From NCBI GenBank assembly GCA_013400155.1, contig VXBM01000015.1, forward strand, positions 455,017 through 519,016: a stretch of 64,000 bases of DNA, in the 5' to 3' direction. The stretch comes from Helopsaltes ochotensis. Lineage: Eukaryota > Chordata > Aves > Passeriformes > Locustellidae. Below, piece after piece: positions 1 through 12,100 of the stretch; the first letter of the stretch is position 1, and each line of letters opens with the position of its first letter. Below the pieces are notes generated by a model. It was not told where the DNA came from. It saw nothing but the letters and a program-made list of their open reading frames with translations, and searched no databases. The translations under genes were made by a program, and so were the position numbers.

Positions 1-79
1 TGGGTCCTTGTATTCCTATTATCCTGCTCAAGTGTCTTGCCTAAATTACACACTTTTCCATAAAAATACAAACACTTAC

Positions 80-197
80 TTTGGTACTGTCTGACAGTTT
101 TTTCCCAAAGGGTCCCTGCATGTCTTGAAACAAGGGCTTGTGCAGGCATCATAACGCCATTCACACGTAGAATGGGACAGAAGCTTAAATTTGACAT
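80..197 (-). CDS. OTOG: OTOG visible exon 31: Cys-rich segment after AbfB-like domain
   Basis: 118 nt, phase 1 in, phase 2 out. It encodes VKFKLLSHSTCEWRYDAC then TSPCFKTCRDPLGKNC and TVP. The CEWRYDACxSPCFxTCxDP stretch is found in otogelin just after the AbfB-like domain. Acceptor TTTTTTAG, donor AAA|GTAAGT. The gene continues to the left of the window. Confidence 0.95.
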
Positions 198-3100
198 CTA
201 AAAAACAACAAAGATCTGTTATTCTTATATTTCTTGAAACACACAGAGATACATATCACTAAGAGGTACGCCTTACATTCACTGTAGCATCTACACACAC
301 AGTGTTTATTAAAAGACTCTCAAGTCACATAATAGACACAAATTCAAATGCCCTCCAGCCCTCCCCAATCTCTCTGCAGAATGGTTTCCTGCACAATGGT
401 GGATTAGCCTAGAGGCTCTTCCAACACCTGCAAAATTTACACGATCTCTCTGGATTTCAGTCCCTGCACTATGACAGCCCACCCCACCTCTTCTAGTAGC
501 AGTCAGGGCAGGGCAGTGACATTTCCTGTACAATTATGCCTGCAGAAGACAATCATCATCACATATGAATCCCCTCTAAACTGGTAAACGTGAGCTCGGA
601 GCAAAGTTGTTCAGAGCCTACAAAGAGTAACTGCTCTTAAACAATGCTCACATTAAACACCAGAAAGAAAATGCTAACTACTTAGAAAGAATTTCCAGTT
701 TTGTTGGGTTTTTTTTTTTTAAGTCTTCAAGTTTTCCTGTTCTTTGCTTGACTGAGATACAAACAGTAGCTCTTTTACAACTTCTTGAAGACAGTCAAAT
801 TTTCCATGAAGATACTGAGAAGTTTTTTTCCTGCATTTAGGGAATTCAGGGAATTTAGGGAATCAACACTTACATGTAATTATCTCTCTATCATTATTAA
901 CCATTAATAACTTCTCTTAAAATACAAATAATTCTCTTAAAAATAAAAATCAAGCTCAGACAAAAGGGTGTGTATATTGCCATCTAGTGTTACCCATTTT
1001 ACATCTCGTTTTATTCAGGAACGTAATTTGTCACTGCTTTTAAAAATGCAATTCTCATGACAGTAAAATATCCATTTATTATGCTCTCATAAGAAGTTAA
1101 GAACATGTGACTGATTTTTTTTGTGAGCCCTTCAAGTGACACCAATATAAGTTAGATAAATCTAATGGAGGAAGGGAATTTTTTCCATACATTTTGGTGA
1201 CTGATGTATAAGGTTGTATGCATGGATTGGTTGAGTGGCAAGGCTTAAGGACAAAAGAAAATACATAGCAGAAAGACAAGATTTAAGGACAAAAATAAGA
1301 TATATGGTAGAAAGATAAAACATGTCAGAGACCTGCTGGCATGGAAAATCACCAATAGTAGTGATAACAGTAAATAAATCCAAGTCAAATCTAGGAAATC
1401 TCATTCATTATTCTACCCTAGATTAAGTATGGAGACAAATCCGTAACTTTTAACTCCGGCCACACAACTCACCATTAACCACATAGTAAGTTTCAAACAT
1501 AATAGAAGTGCAAGCTTGCAGAAGACTGACTGTAACATGATAAAGAATGATCGTTTCTCAATTTAGCAGAACAGTGGCTGTGAACTAACACTTCCAAGTG
1601 CTGAGATGAACATACCATCTCCCATTCCCCAAATGAACCTAGACTTTCATGAAGTCCACATTTTCCCTCAAGCTTTCCTACAGACTAAGCTCACGGAGCT
1701 TGGTGTTGTTGCATGCCTTGGTAGGATTTAGGGTGAATTTCCACACAAATGCATAGCATTTGTTGAGTGTTTCATAAAAGCTGCTCTCAGTCAAGAATGA
1801 AGTCATGCTTGTTTCCAAATTTTGTCTCTACTTCTACAAAGAGAACTATGGACAACAGAAGAATTTGGTCATAAAAAAATTACTTTCAAAGAGCTGTAGA
1901 ACCAATGGACACTTAATTTTCAAGTCAAGGGATTTTAGAGAGTTGAGTATGCCAGGCCAAGCTATACCAGTGTTTTTAGTGTGCAAACTACATTAAAGAG
2001 CACACTGAATCACCACAGCAAGAGTTTAGTATTGGTATGAATTGGTTTCCTTTTTCTCAGAAAGTTTTCAGGAGGTCTCTGTAAAACCATAAGGTATGAT
2101 GATATCTGTGCTTTGTTATGAATTGTGGGAAAATTCTACAGAGTATTAAGAAAACATCAATTCAGTAATTCGTCATACTTAAAGTTTGCACTATTCTCAA
2201 CCTGACTTGTGGAATGCCTGAGCATCCCAAGGATCAAGCCACTGTAAAACAAAGCACAACAAAAACCCGCATAAAAACACCTGCTCTGCACTGGTGCAGC
2301 CTCACCTCAAGGCCTTTGTGCAGTTTTGGTCACCATGATATAAAAAAGGTCATTCAGCTGTTGGAGAGTGCCCAAAGGGGCAATGAAGATGGTGAAGGGT
2401 CTTGAGGGGAAGCCACATGAAGAGTGATTGAGGTCAATCGGTCTGCTCAGCCACCTCCACCACATGCTTCCCATTTTTTTAATACTTGAATTTCCCCTCC
2501 AGCAACCAGTAACAGGAGCTTACTGTAGCCTGTGCAACAGCAGAGTTCCCTCACCACAAAACAATGATACACAGTTTACAGACAATGAATCAAGCTTCTC
2601 GTACCAGGCATGTGTTCCTCAACAGGATTCGTTATGGCATCCGCAGATAACCATGTGTCTCCTTGTCAATTCTACCAGCATTTGTCTCCTGTTTGGTGAC
2701 ACAGCAAATCCTTTCCAAAATGGTGACTTACGTCCTTGGTGACAGTGGCTCCAGCTGACATGCCAGCTGAGCCCACAGTTCTCTTACCCAATGGGGTCTG
2801 AGCACAGCAATACGCTACAGTACAGCAGAAACCCCCTGTAGGAGCACAGCTATGAACATTGCCAAAGACAATATATTAAAAGATATTTTGCAACTCCATT
2901 GCTTTCACATTTCCTTGAACAGCAGAGAAGCATTTTCTTCCCTGTAATTTATGATTTTTCTTCATGGCTTTCAAAAATAAAACTGGGATAACAACAGTAG
3001 TTGCCACCATTTAATAAAGATTTTTTAGTATTTTATCACTGACAGACCATGAGGTTCTGCTGAGCCACAACCACCATTATTAGTAACTTGGTCACTTCTT

Positions 3101-6100
3101 TTTGTGAGTTGACAATTCTTACTGTTCACAAGTCCACCTGACCTTAATTTTCTATGCTGTCTTTTATGTCACAGGAACAAAATCTGCCATTGTTAGAATC
3201 TCTCTAATATTAATAATTTCAAATTATGCTCAAAAAATGATTATTTATTTAAAAATAAACCCTAAGATTTGAAATTTTCCAGTGTTAATAAAAGTTTATA
3301 TTTAAAATAAAGGTCTAAAATATAATTTAAAGAATCAAGTATTTAGATTTTCATTCTTACCTGATGCTTTTTTTTTTCTTTTTTGCTACTTCTACTAAAA
3401 ATATTTTAAAAAAACCTAGTAGGTACAAAAATTGCTTCAGAATTAGTTCTATTTATAATGGAGGCAAAACTCTGCTTGGTAACTTAGCTTGCCTGTCTCC
3501 TCAGTTACAAGTTTAGAAACATGAAATCCTATCTACCCACTTAACACACACAAACTAGTAACAAACCCTGCTCATGACTTCTAAGTTCCTGCAATGAGAA
3601 ATGTAAGCAAATATCACTGGAAAAATTAAACTTTGTGCCTAGCCAAAACACCACTGGAAGCAAAGTATAATTACCTACCTCTCATCTACTTATGGGTTCA
3701 GTTTACTATTTCAATGTTAACACAACTCTTTAATCTCCTCCTATTTATTCAGCCAAAAATGGTAGGTCAAATGTTGTTGTTTGTGGTATAAAAAGGGAAG
3801 ATGTTATTGTACAGTAACCTCAGTCTGATCGCAGGAGCTACCAAGCAGATGAGTTCATGGCACACATGGGATTAGCAGGTACAACAGCAGTTGCTCAGCA
3901 TTTTCCAGCCCCAGGGCCCCCACTATGATCTTTTGGGCCAACAAAGCACATCAGCTCAAATTAAACTGAACAGCAACTCATTATGAGTGAATCAGGACAC
4001 TCCAGAAAATTAATTCTACTGGTGGAAATGGATAAAAATAAAGAGATGTTAAAATAGTCCTTAGGATCACATGTAAAACTGACTTAAGGTAAAAAGACGG
4101 TTTTATAAAAAAATTTTTCATTAAAATGAATTGTTTTCAGTTTTGCACCATGTTTCTGAATGTGATTTAGGTAATCAAAATACCAAGATTAAAAGGAACC
4201 GAAAGTGCTCTATATCAAACTTGAACATTAAAAAATGCCTCTGTGCAGTGTGCCTATACTTAGTGCATCTTGGTATTTTAATTTTAGCTGAATATTCTCA
4301 CTAAAACAGGCATTATATTTACAGCAAGTTAGCTATTACAGCACATAACTAGCATTATTAGATACCTTGTTGTAGAATTTATATGGGGCAAGTCACATTT
4401 TCGTAACATACATAAAAATAACTCATAGTGATCCTAAGCAGGTGACAATTATATGAATGATAAAAGGTAACTAGTTTCAGCACATGATTTTTACAAAGGG
4501 TAAGAAATCAGCAGCTATATCCATAAAAAGGTCATCAATTCCCTACATTCCCTGATTTCCCCACAATCTTAAATGGGAATTGATCGCTTTTACACGACAC
4601 CTTTGTGCTTGTCCATCTGGTTAAGAGTAAGGATATTCTTCCTTTTGCCTGAATGCATACCAATCCATTTGCCAGTAAAAAAATTCCTGAATAGAAAGCA
4701 AAAATGTATTTTCTTGCGAGTAATTACACACTACATACCAAAATTCAGTTTTCTACTCAATTTCCTCAAATGGGAACAGGACAGCAGAAAAAGCAAAGTA
4801 TAATGAAAACAACCCAGTTTTAAAGCTGAAGTGACTTCTCATGGCAAATACTTCACAACCTTGGTGTATCCCAATGTGACAATATTTATTGTGATGAAAC
4901 TGGAAAAAAGTGACACATCAGCTGACTTTAAACAGATATGTCTACTGCTGTGGTAGATCAGGTCGCTTAAAATTTTTCCTTTTGAATGTGCGTCACAGAG
5001 CATGAAGAAGTCTCATGAGGAACTTTCTGGCCAAGGGGATTTACTGGGCCTATTATTCTGCTCCTGATATTTATCCTCTGATTCCGCAGGAATAGCTGTT
5101 CCCGGTTCAAGAGTTTCTGATCTAATATGCAAAGCATTTACAATAGTCAGCAGGAAACCCAATACGCTTTTGCCTGCGCACTCTGGAGCTGGTGTAACTT
5201 TTCCATTAACTTAAACAAATGCTGCTGTATTTTTAGACCATGTAATTACCCTACATCAGCAGGCTGGCCCTTGTGAAAGTACACTGGAGAAAGATTGGAG
5301 CCCTATGCTCCTCTGCTTATAAAACTCTGAAACCCAAGCCCTCGGATGTGGTGATTAATGAAATACCTCTTGATCATTTGATCTGATCCCACTTGCTGAG
5401 GTAAATTGTTTTAGTTTTCCATTGGCATAAATAGGATTTTTTGGTATAAAGACTGGAGGGTAAAGACTTGACACTTGAAAAGACATACCATTCTGTGTTA
5501 ATGGACGACCACTGAGAATTGGAACATATTTTAACCTTCTTCATTTCTCTCTCAAAGATAAAAGACTAAGGAGATATTTTTGTTATGTCCCAAAAATGTT
5601 CCTTACTTGAAATGCTGTACGAACATCCTGGTAATAGCATTAGCCCTCTAATTCTGCCCTTCAAAAACCTCAACAGCACTGTGATTGCAAGCATTTGTCA
5701 AGAGGCAACAGGCATTTGGCAATGACAAAATCTGTCATTTTTCTGAAGTTGGAGTGTGCCAGTCAACAGCTGCATTAGTCTGTCAGTGTAATGTACTGCA
5801 AAACATCGGCAGATTCACAATGACACCATTAACACTTTAATTCAGTGTTTTGATAACAAGAAGCTCCACGAGCCATACAGTTGACCTCTTCTGTCACAGA
5901 AATCAGAGGTTGCTTCAGGTTTGTCTGTGCCACAATTCAACATGGTCATTGTAACACATGGTCAGGCCATGCTATATTTGATACAATATTTCATTTTTTC
6001 TTTGCTTGCAAAACACATTTCAGTTTTAGAGAGTGAACAACTGGTTTTAAAACATGGTATTGCCAGGAACACTTATTAAAATACTTCTGCTAAATAAATA

Positions 6101-9100
6101 TATAAATAACTAATGCATTTAAAACTACAGTACAATAAAAAAGTTTTAGAACATAATCACTTGCAATGGTTTTGGAATTATATATACTAAATTTGGTTTC
6201 AGCGAGTAATTGTTGTCACTAAATTTCATGAATGAATATGTTAGATGTGTTAAGGCAAGTAAAAGCTAAAGCAAAGAGGAGTTATATGAATAATCTGCTT
6301 TGCTTTATTTTATATGTCAATATAATTTCTTGCATGTTTTTCCTGACCTCCAAGGCCATCTTCATTTCAGTGAATGGTTTCACTTGTTTAAGAATATGTA
6401 AAAACTCAAACTCTAACTATTTCTTTTCCTTACTCAAAAAAAAAAAACAACAGACCAAAAACAAAACCAGAAATAGCTTGACCGACATGATTTTTTTTGT
6501 ATGTTTTTGTCATCAGCTCTTGTAGGAGTAACATCTGCAGCCAACCCCCATGAAGGGATCCTCACAGTGAATATCTTCTTCATTTTTGATCCTGATGTCT
6601 CACTGGAATTGAACTATTATGGGAATGGGAATCACAGGTATAAACACCCTCACAGCAGTCTGTTTTGCACTCAAAAGCTGTATCTGTTCAAGAAACATTA
6701 GGGAAATTAACATCTGGATCCTCAGGAAGGGGTGAATACCTCCAACTAGATGATGAGTGAAATACTAGCGGTTAACATCCCAACAGACACAGTGTCTCTG
6801 AGTGGGTAGTGCATAAGAGTCAAGGTGTTTTTCAGGAGAAAATGAAGTTTGAAAGGTGTAACCTAAGGCCATGTCCTTAGCGCCGGATGGCACTATTTCT
6901 GAGGAGACAAGGTTAGCAATGAGAATTCACTGTACATAAATCTCTCCCTTGGCAGCAGACAAAGGAGAGAAAATATTGTCCACACACCTTAACTTTTAGA
7001 GATGTTCTCTTCTATTCCCTTTGTGAATCCATTATTTATGAGTATGAATGTTCTACTCCTAAAGAATTTTCTTACCACCTCCACATGCAAGTATTGCCCA
7101 GAAACTATACACTAGGATATGTATTTCCAAACCTGTTTGGCAAATAAAACAAAATTATGTGTTAAGCTATTTAATGGCTCTTCACCAGAAAATAGAATCT
7201 CATCTTCACTACAATGCTCAGGGGAAAATATTTTGAGCCTAGATGTCCCTAAGTTCCCACAACTCCCAGTTATGCAGAGGAGAGGTAAGAATCTCCTCAC
7301 CTCTGAAAATAAAAACACCATTTAGTCTGGATTTGCGCAGGGAGAAAACTGCTGTTAAAAGCAATCAAGTGCAATTACCTACCTACAAGTTTAAAAAGGG
7401 TTGACAGTCTAAACTCCTCTGAATGATGGTACTTCAAAAGCTCAACTGAAGAAGCTGAAATGTGGATGAAGTATCCTGGTTTTGCAAATGATTCAAAGGA
7501 ACTGTATCCCGAAAGCCATGTATTCTTGTGAAGGACAAATGTAGATCTGTTGTGAAAATCTTCCGATTTTTTCCATTTAGAAACAACAAGAGTATTATTG
7601 GAGACCAGCTGAAGAAAATAATTTGGTCTCTCAGCTGTTTCAAATGAAATCAAGCTGGAATCTGAAAACAAAACAGAAGAGAGCACACTGAACTTATTTA
7701 TTTGCTGATATATGCACAACAAACAAAGTTCATTCTGACGTACCACTACTAATACTAGTAGCATGAGGAACGAAAATTGACTTTGGCCATACCAGTGGAA
7801 ACAGTCTATTTTCTTACAAGATTCAGGCTATGTATGGATTGCAGAGTGCTAGATTGTGATGGTTATTTACTTTTCTAAGTACTCTACAGATTCCAACAGG
7901 AATATAAAGAGATTGAGACATTTGCCCACACCAGGAAAAAGGAATATAGCCCTGCAGTCAAGCAGAACTTAATTAACAGTCTTTACTAAGCCATTTATTT
8001 AATAAAAACTTTAACTCCATCTACTAGCTTTAAAAGTAACATTTGCCATCAGGAATTGATAGCTTAAAAGCTCAGCCTTTCATTAAAAATAAATTAAAAA
8101 ACTGTATTTTGCATTCAGCTCTCTAGCTCTCCCTCTAAGAACGTTACAGCAAAGTCTTTTTTCTGGCAAATTCCCTCATGATACCTTACCCTGCAAAACT
8201 TCTGATTTCAAGCAGCCTCTGTACAGCCAATTGCAGGGCATCAGATCTTGAGCCTGTTACAGGCATCTGTTGCTCACAAAATTACTTCATTCTATTTTGC
8301 TGGAAACTCTGCTAGTCTCTTGAAAACAGCCATTAATCCACTGTAAAATCTACTAACCCTCCAGGATCGGGTAGCATTTCTCAAAAAAAAAAAAAAAAAA
8401 AACAAAAAACCCCACAAAAACTCAGAAAACAATTGATCTCTATTAAAAGGATATATTATCACATTCTGGTATAACACTTCTAAAAGACCACCTTGTTTTC
8501 TGAGCATAAAAGCTACAGATATTCTGAAAAACCTAGCAGTACTAGAGAATGCCTTTTTATGAATTGTCTGTAGCAAGCTGCTCTTGGATAAGTAACAAAG
8601 GACAGTCAGTGTGATTTTTAACACCTGCTGTATAGCCAATCAGTACATTAATGCCCTAAACTCTTTATTATCCAGGAATTGCCTGAAACTGGCAAGACAT
8701 GCATTTTGCTGAGGTACCAAAGAGTCAAGAATATCTTATAATGATACATTATATTGATTTTACAAATTCCTCGTGACCAAATGATGAAATGCCATTGGCT
8801 CAAACTGGACCATAAGGCACAAATTCCATTTACCAGGTTAAATTCTCAGCAAGAGATTTCAACAGGGGAATAGAACAGTAGGACTGACCTTCCCTTTCTA
8901 AACATAAATTGAACGCAATGTACAAGTGCCTCAAAACTATGACTAACAAAAGAAATCTGTCCCCAGCTATTCTGTTACATGAGCTCTCGTGTCAGTTCTA
9001 CAGACAGCAGTATTAGTAATCAAATGCTTACCATTTTTTTAAGTGACCCATATCCCTCCTCTGAGTACACAAAGCCACCTTCAGGCTGTCCAAAGAACAC

Positions 9101-12100
9101 ATCAGGGGACTCTGGTCAGTAAAACCATTGATACCCAAGTGCTCTGTGGGCATTAAAGCTGTGTATGCAGACAACTTCAGCATTTAATTATTGTCATAAA
9201 TGCTGGATATACTCTTGTAGGCTTTCTGCACACGTCTGAAGGTGCGCAACACATCTTTCATCTGATGAAGAAGGAAGTTTCCTTCAGGGGAAATTTAAGT
9301 TGAGACCTAAAGGAGACAAATTTGCAGCTCTCACCCTTACAGAGACCTGTTAGTGCCCAAGGCCCTCTGTGTGTGTGTGGGCAGACAATGAGTGATGGTG
9401 GTAGTGCGAGGGAAATGGGGAGCACTTTTCTTGCAACATTTCTCTCCCATTCTTTCCCACTTCCACAGAAGTAAAGGGAGCAAGATACATGGAGTACTGG
9501 ACTGCGATACCAATTTGGTGCTTCTGAAGGCTGGGGTGTGGGGAGGCAGCTGCTTTTCAACTGTTTACAAAGCTACAAACTAAAACTCACTGAAGAAAAT
9601 TTTGGCAGACATTAAAGTACACGCTCAACCGACTGATAAATGGAAGATTATTTTTTTGACCCAGGTCTCTTCTTAAAGATAAGGGCAGAGTTTGCTCTGC
9701 CTTATTTTAGATGCTAGGTTATTTCGACTTTACCATGTGCTCTGGGTTTATAAAGTCCTGAAGTCAGCATAAAGCCCACTACGTGCCCAGGAACAATATC
9801 ATCTTCTTTCACAGGGAAAACAACACCATCCACCAATTTTGCTGCTATTACAAATTTTCCATCCAAAAAGCTGACCAGTTTGTATGGGCCTTTTCCCAGA
9901 GCTGTGGAGGAAAAACACAATTATTTTTCATGTCAAGTGTCACAAATGCTTGAGCTCTTAACATTAGGGCATCTCACCACTCTGAAAAAGATGTATGTGC
10001 CATGCACTAAACTTGAATGAAGACCAAACCAAACTTTTTTTAGAAAACACATATTCTGAAAACTATCGAGAACACCTACTTTCAATTTTCATGATTCATG
10101 ATGAGCTTCTCCTTTCTGTCCCTCTCATATGCTTTGATTTCATAATCACTTTATTTAAGTTAGCTAACCCCTCAGTTATTTGATTTAGGATCCCTCTAAA
10201 CTATTTATTTGCATGGTTGAACTGATTATATACACTTCTTACTACTCTTTGAAACCTATTTTATTAATGTCCAAAGCATGAGGCATATCACAGAGAATAA
10301 AAGTTTGTTGTCAACAATCATCAAAAAGGTCCTTGAACAGTGAAGACACAACCATAACCACTGTGAAGTAAGACAGGAAGAAATCAGCATCATAAGCAAA
10401 GAATGGTCATATTTTATCTATAAGTAAAATACGCCAAAAACATGCAAAGTTATTTTACAAACCTTAAAATGCCACACTTTCTCATTTAGATCAAACTTTA
10501 CTGCAGAAAAACGGAGTTTATTTTTAAATGTTTGAAACTATTTTTGTTAAGTTCTCTGTTAAAATTATGCATTTTATGCCTCACCTGAGCAGTTCACCTC
10601 ATTACCATTTTACCCACAAGCCAGCACATTGCAAGCATACATGTGAGATAACTGCAGCTATCAGCTGGGAAGTTAATAGCATTGACTCTTAAAATCTGTT
10701 CCAACAGGCTAAAAATTTGGACTGCAATTTGCAGCCTGCCCTCATACTCTGGTTCTCCAAAACCTTAACATTAATTATGAGTTTTGAAATCCTAAGGATG
10801 CTGCATTACAAGTAGAGCTTTAGATTGTAATGCCATGAAAAGGTGGCCAGTTAGGACACAAGTCCATGCCCACCTAAACACATACAAAGATACCTCTTTA
10901 CCTGCAGCGCAGAGAGTTGGAAAAACACATGTTAATTTAATACTTAAAATTTCCAGTGCTCTGGAAATATCCTAGTACGTTTAAGTATCCCATCTCAGGC
11001 CCATCCAAAAGTTGAGAGACCACAGCCATGAGCCAAGGATTTCCCTTGACCAAAGACAAAAGGCTTCTGCTTCAAGTAGGACTGGAACTATTTCACTCTG
11101 GATTCATCACAAAGTTACATAGAAAAAACCTCTTTCTCGTCTACGACAATTTCTTAACCTTCCTGTCTCCAAAACTAAGTAAGTCTGGGTCATCCTACTG
11201 TAAGTTCGGTAGTTTTTTTTTTTTTTAGCATGGAGATGATTTTTTTTTTTTTTTTTTCCCACTGACAGCTCTGAAACATCATGTATTGAATACTGATGAG
11301 CTGGATTAGCAAAGAGGACAAAAATTCAAAGTAACAAGTATACAAAAACCATGCTTATTGCATGGCTGGTCACATGCACAAATCTCCACTATTTCCACTA
11401 ATTTCTGTCAGTGAGAATTCAGTAACAAATGAAGGTAATAACGTACCTTAAAAGTATGTGTTATCATCTAGCTTCACTACCACCACAGAAGCTAAAGGCA
11501 TTGCACTTTCAGTCTACCTGCACTAAGATTGTCTATTATCAGGCTGCATTTCTTTTATGAAACAAACAAAAAAGAAAACTTAAAACCTTCAATCTTATAT
11601 TGAACTATCCTTTATTTGAATTAATTTAAAGTCTTAGATACAGATTTAGATAAAATTCCCATGCATTCGTGATTTGACCCCACTCAAAATCTTCTCTAGA
11701 GTCAGTGTATGAGAAAAGGCAAATTTCTTGGCTATACTTTTTGGGCCTGACACAGTGCATAACTGTGTCCCTTGTACAATTTAAACCTAGTCCCTTTCTG
11801 AGACATTTCTGGGAGTGAGTTGCAGCAATATCATTCAGAAGACCAAAATACTCCATGCCATGTGGATAGACATGAGCTTGATAAAAATTTATAGCATAAA
11901 TAGCAGGACCCCTGACCCTTTCTCCCACCAGGCTGGCTTCTGTTCCACACCTGACTGTGCAGACATGGGCAGGGTAGTTTGGAAATAGTCTGAATATCAA
12001 TTCCAGGCCTAACACAGCACTACAGCACCCAGTGTAGGCTCAAGGTACGGTCTAGCATCTCCCCCAAGGTTTGCATCCCTTGCTGGCAGCCAATGTTGGC

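Larger units (their letters stand above)
198..7382 (-). other. Intron between exons 30 and 31 (7.2 kb)
   Basis: AT-rich intronic DNA between the AbfB-like exon and the next Cys-rich exon. It contains a CR1 scrap on the plus strand (2288-2452) and a compact Cys-rich reading frame on the minus strand (6513-6683), discussed as a candidate alternative exon. Otherwise I see only short homopolymer tracts. Confidence 0.8.

Noticed and set aside
2428..2742. Plus-strand 104-codon frame after the CR1 fragment
   Set aside because: It starts inside CR1-derived sequence and shows no recognisable domain.
6580..6683. The Cys-rich frame as a constitutive internal OTOG exon
   Set aside because: Exon 30 and exon 31 already join in the right phase with the same residue spacing as otogelin. 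Inserting this block ends in a stop, or with the GTGAGA donor gives the wrong phase for exon 31.
8292..8639. 115-codon minus-strand frame
   Set aside because: It passes through an A20 tract that yields poly-Phe; no similarity to known domains.
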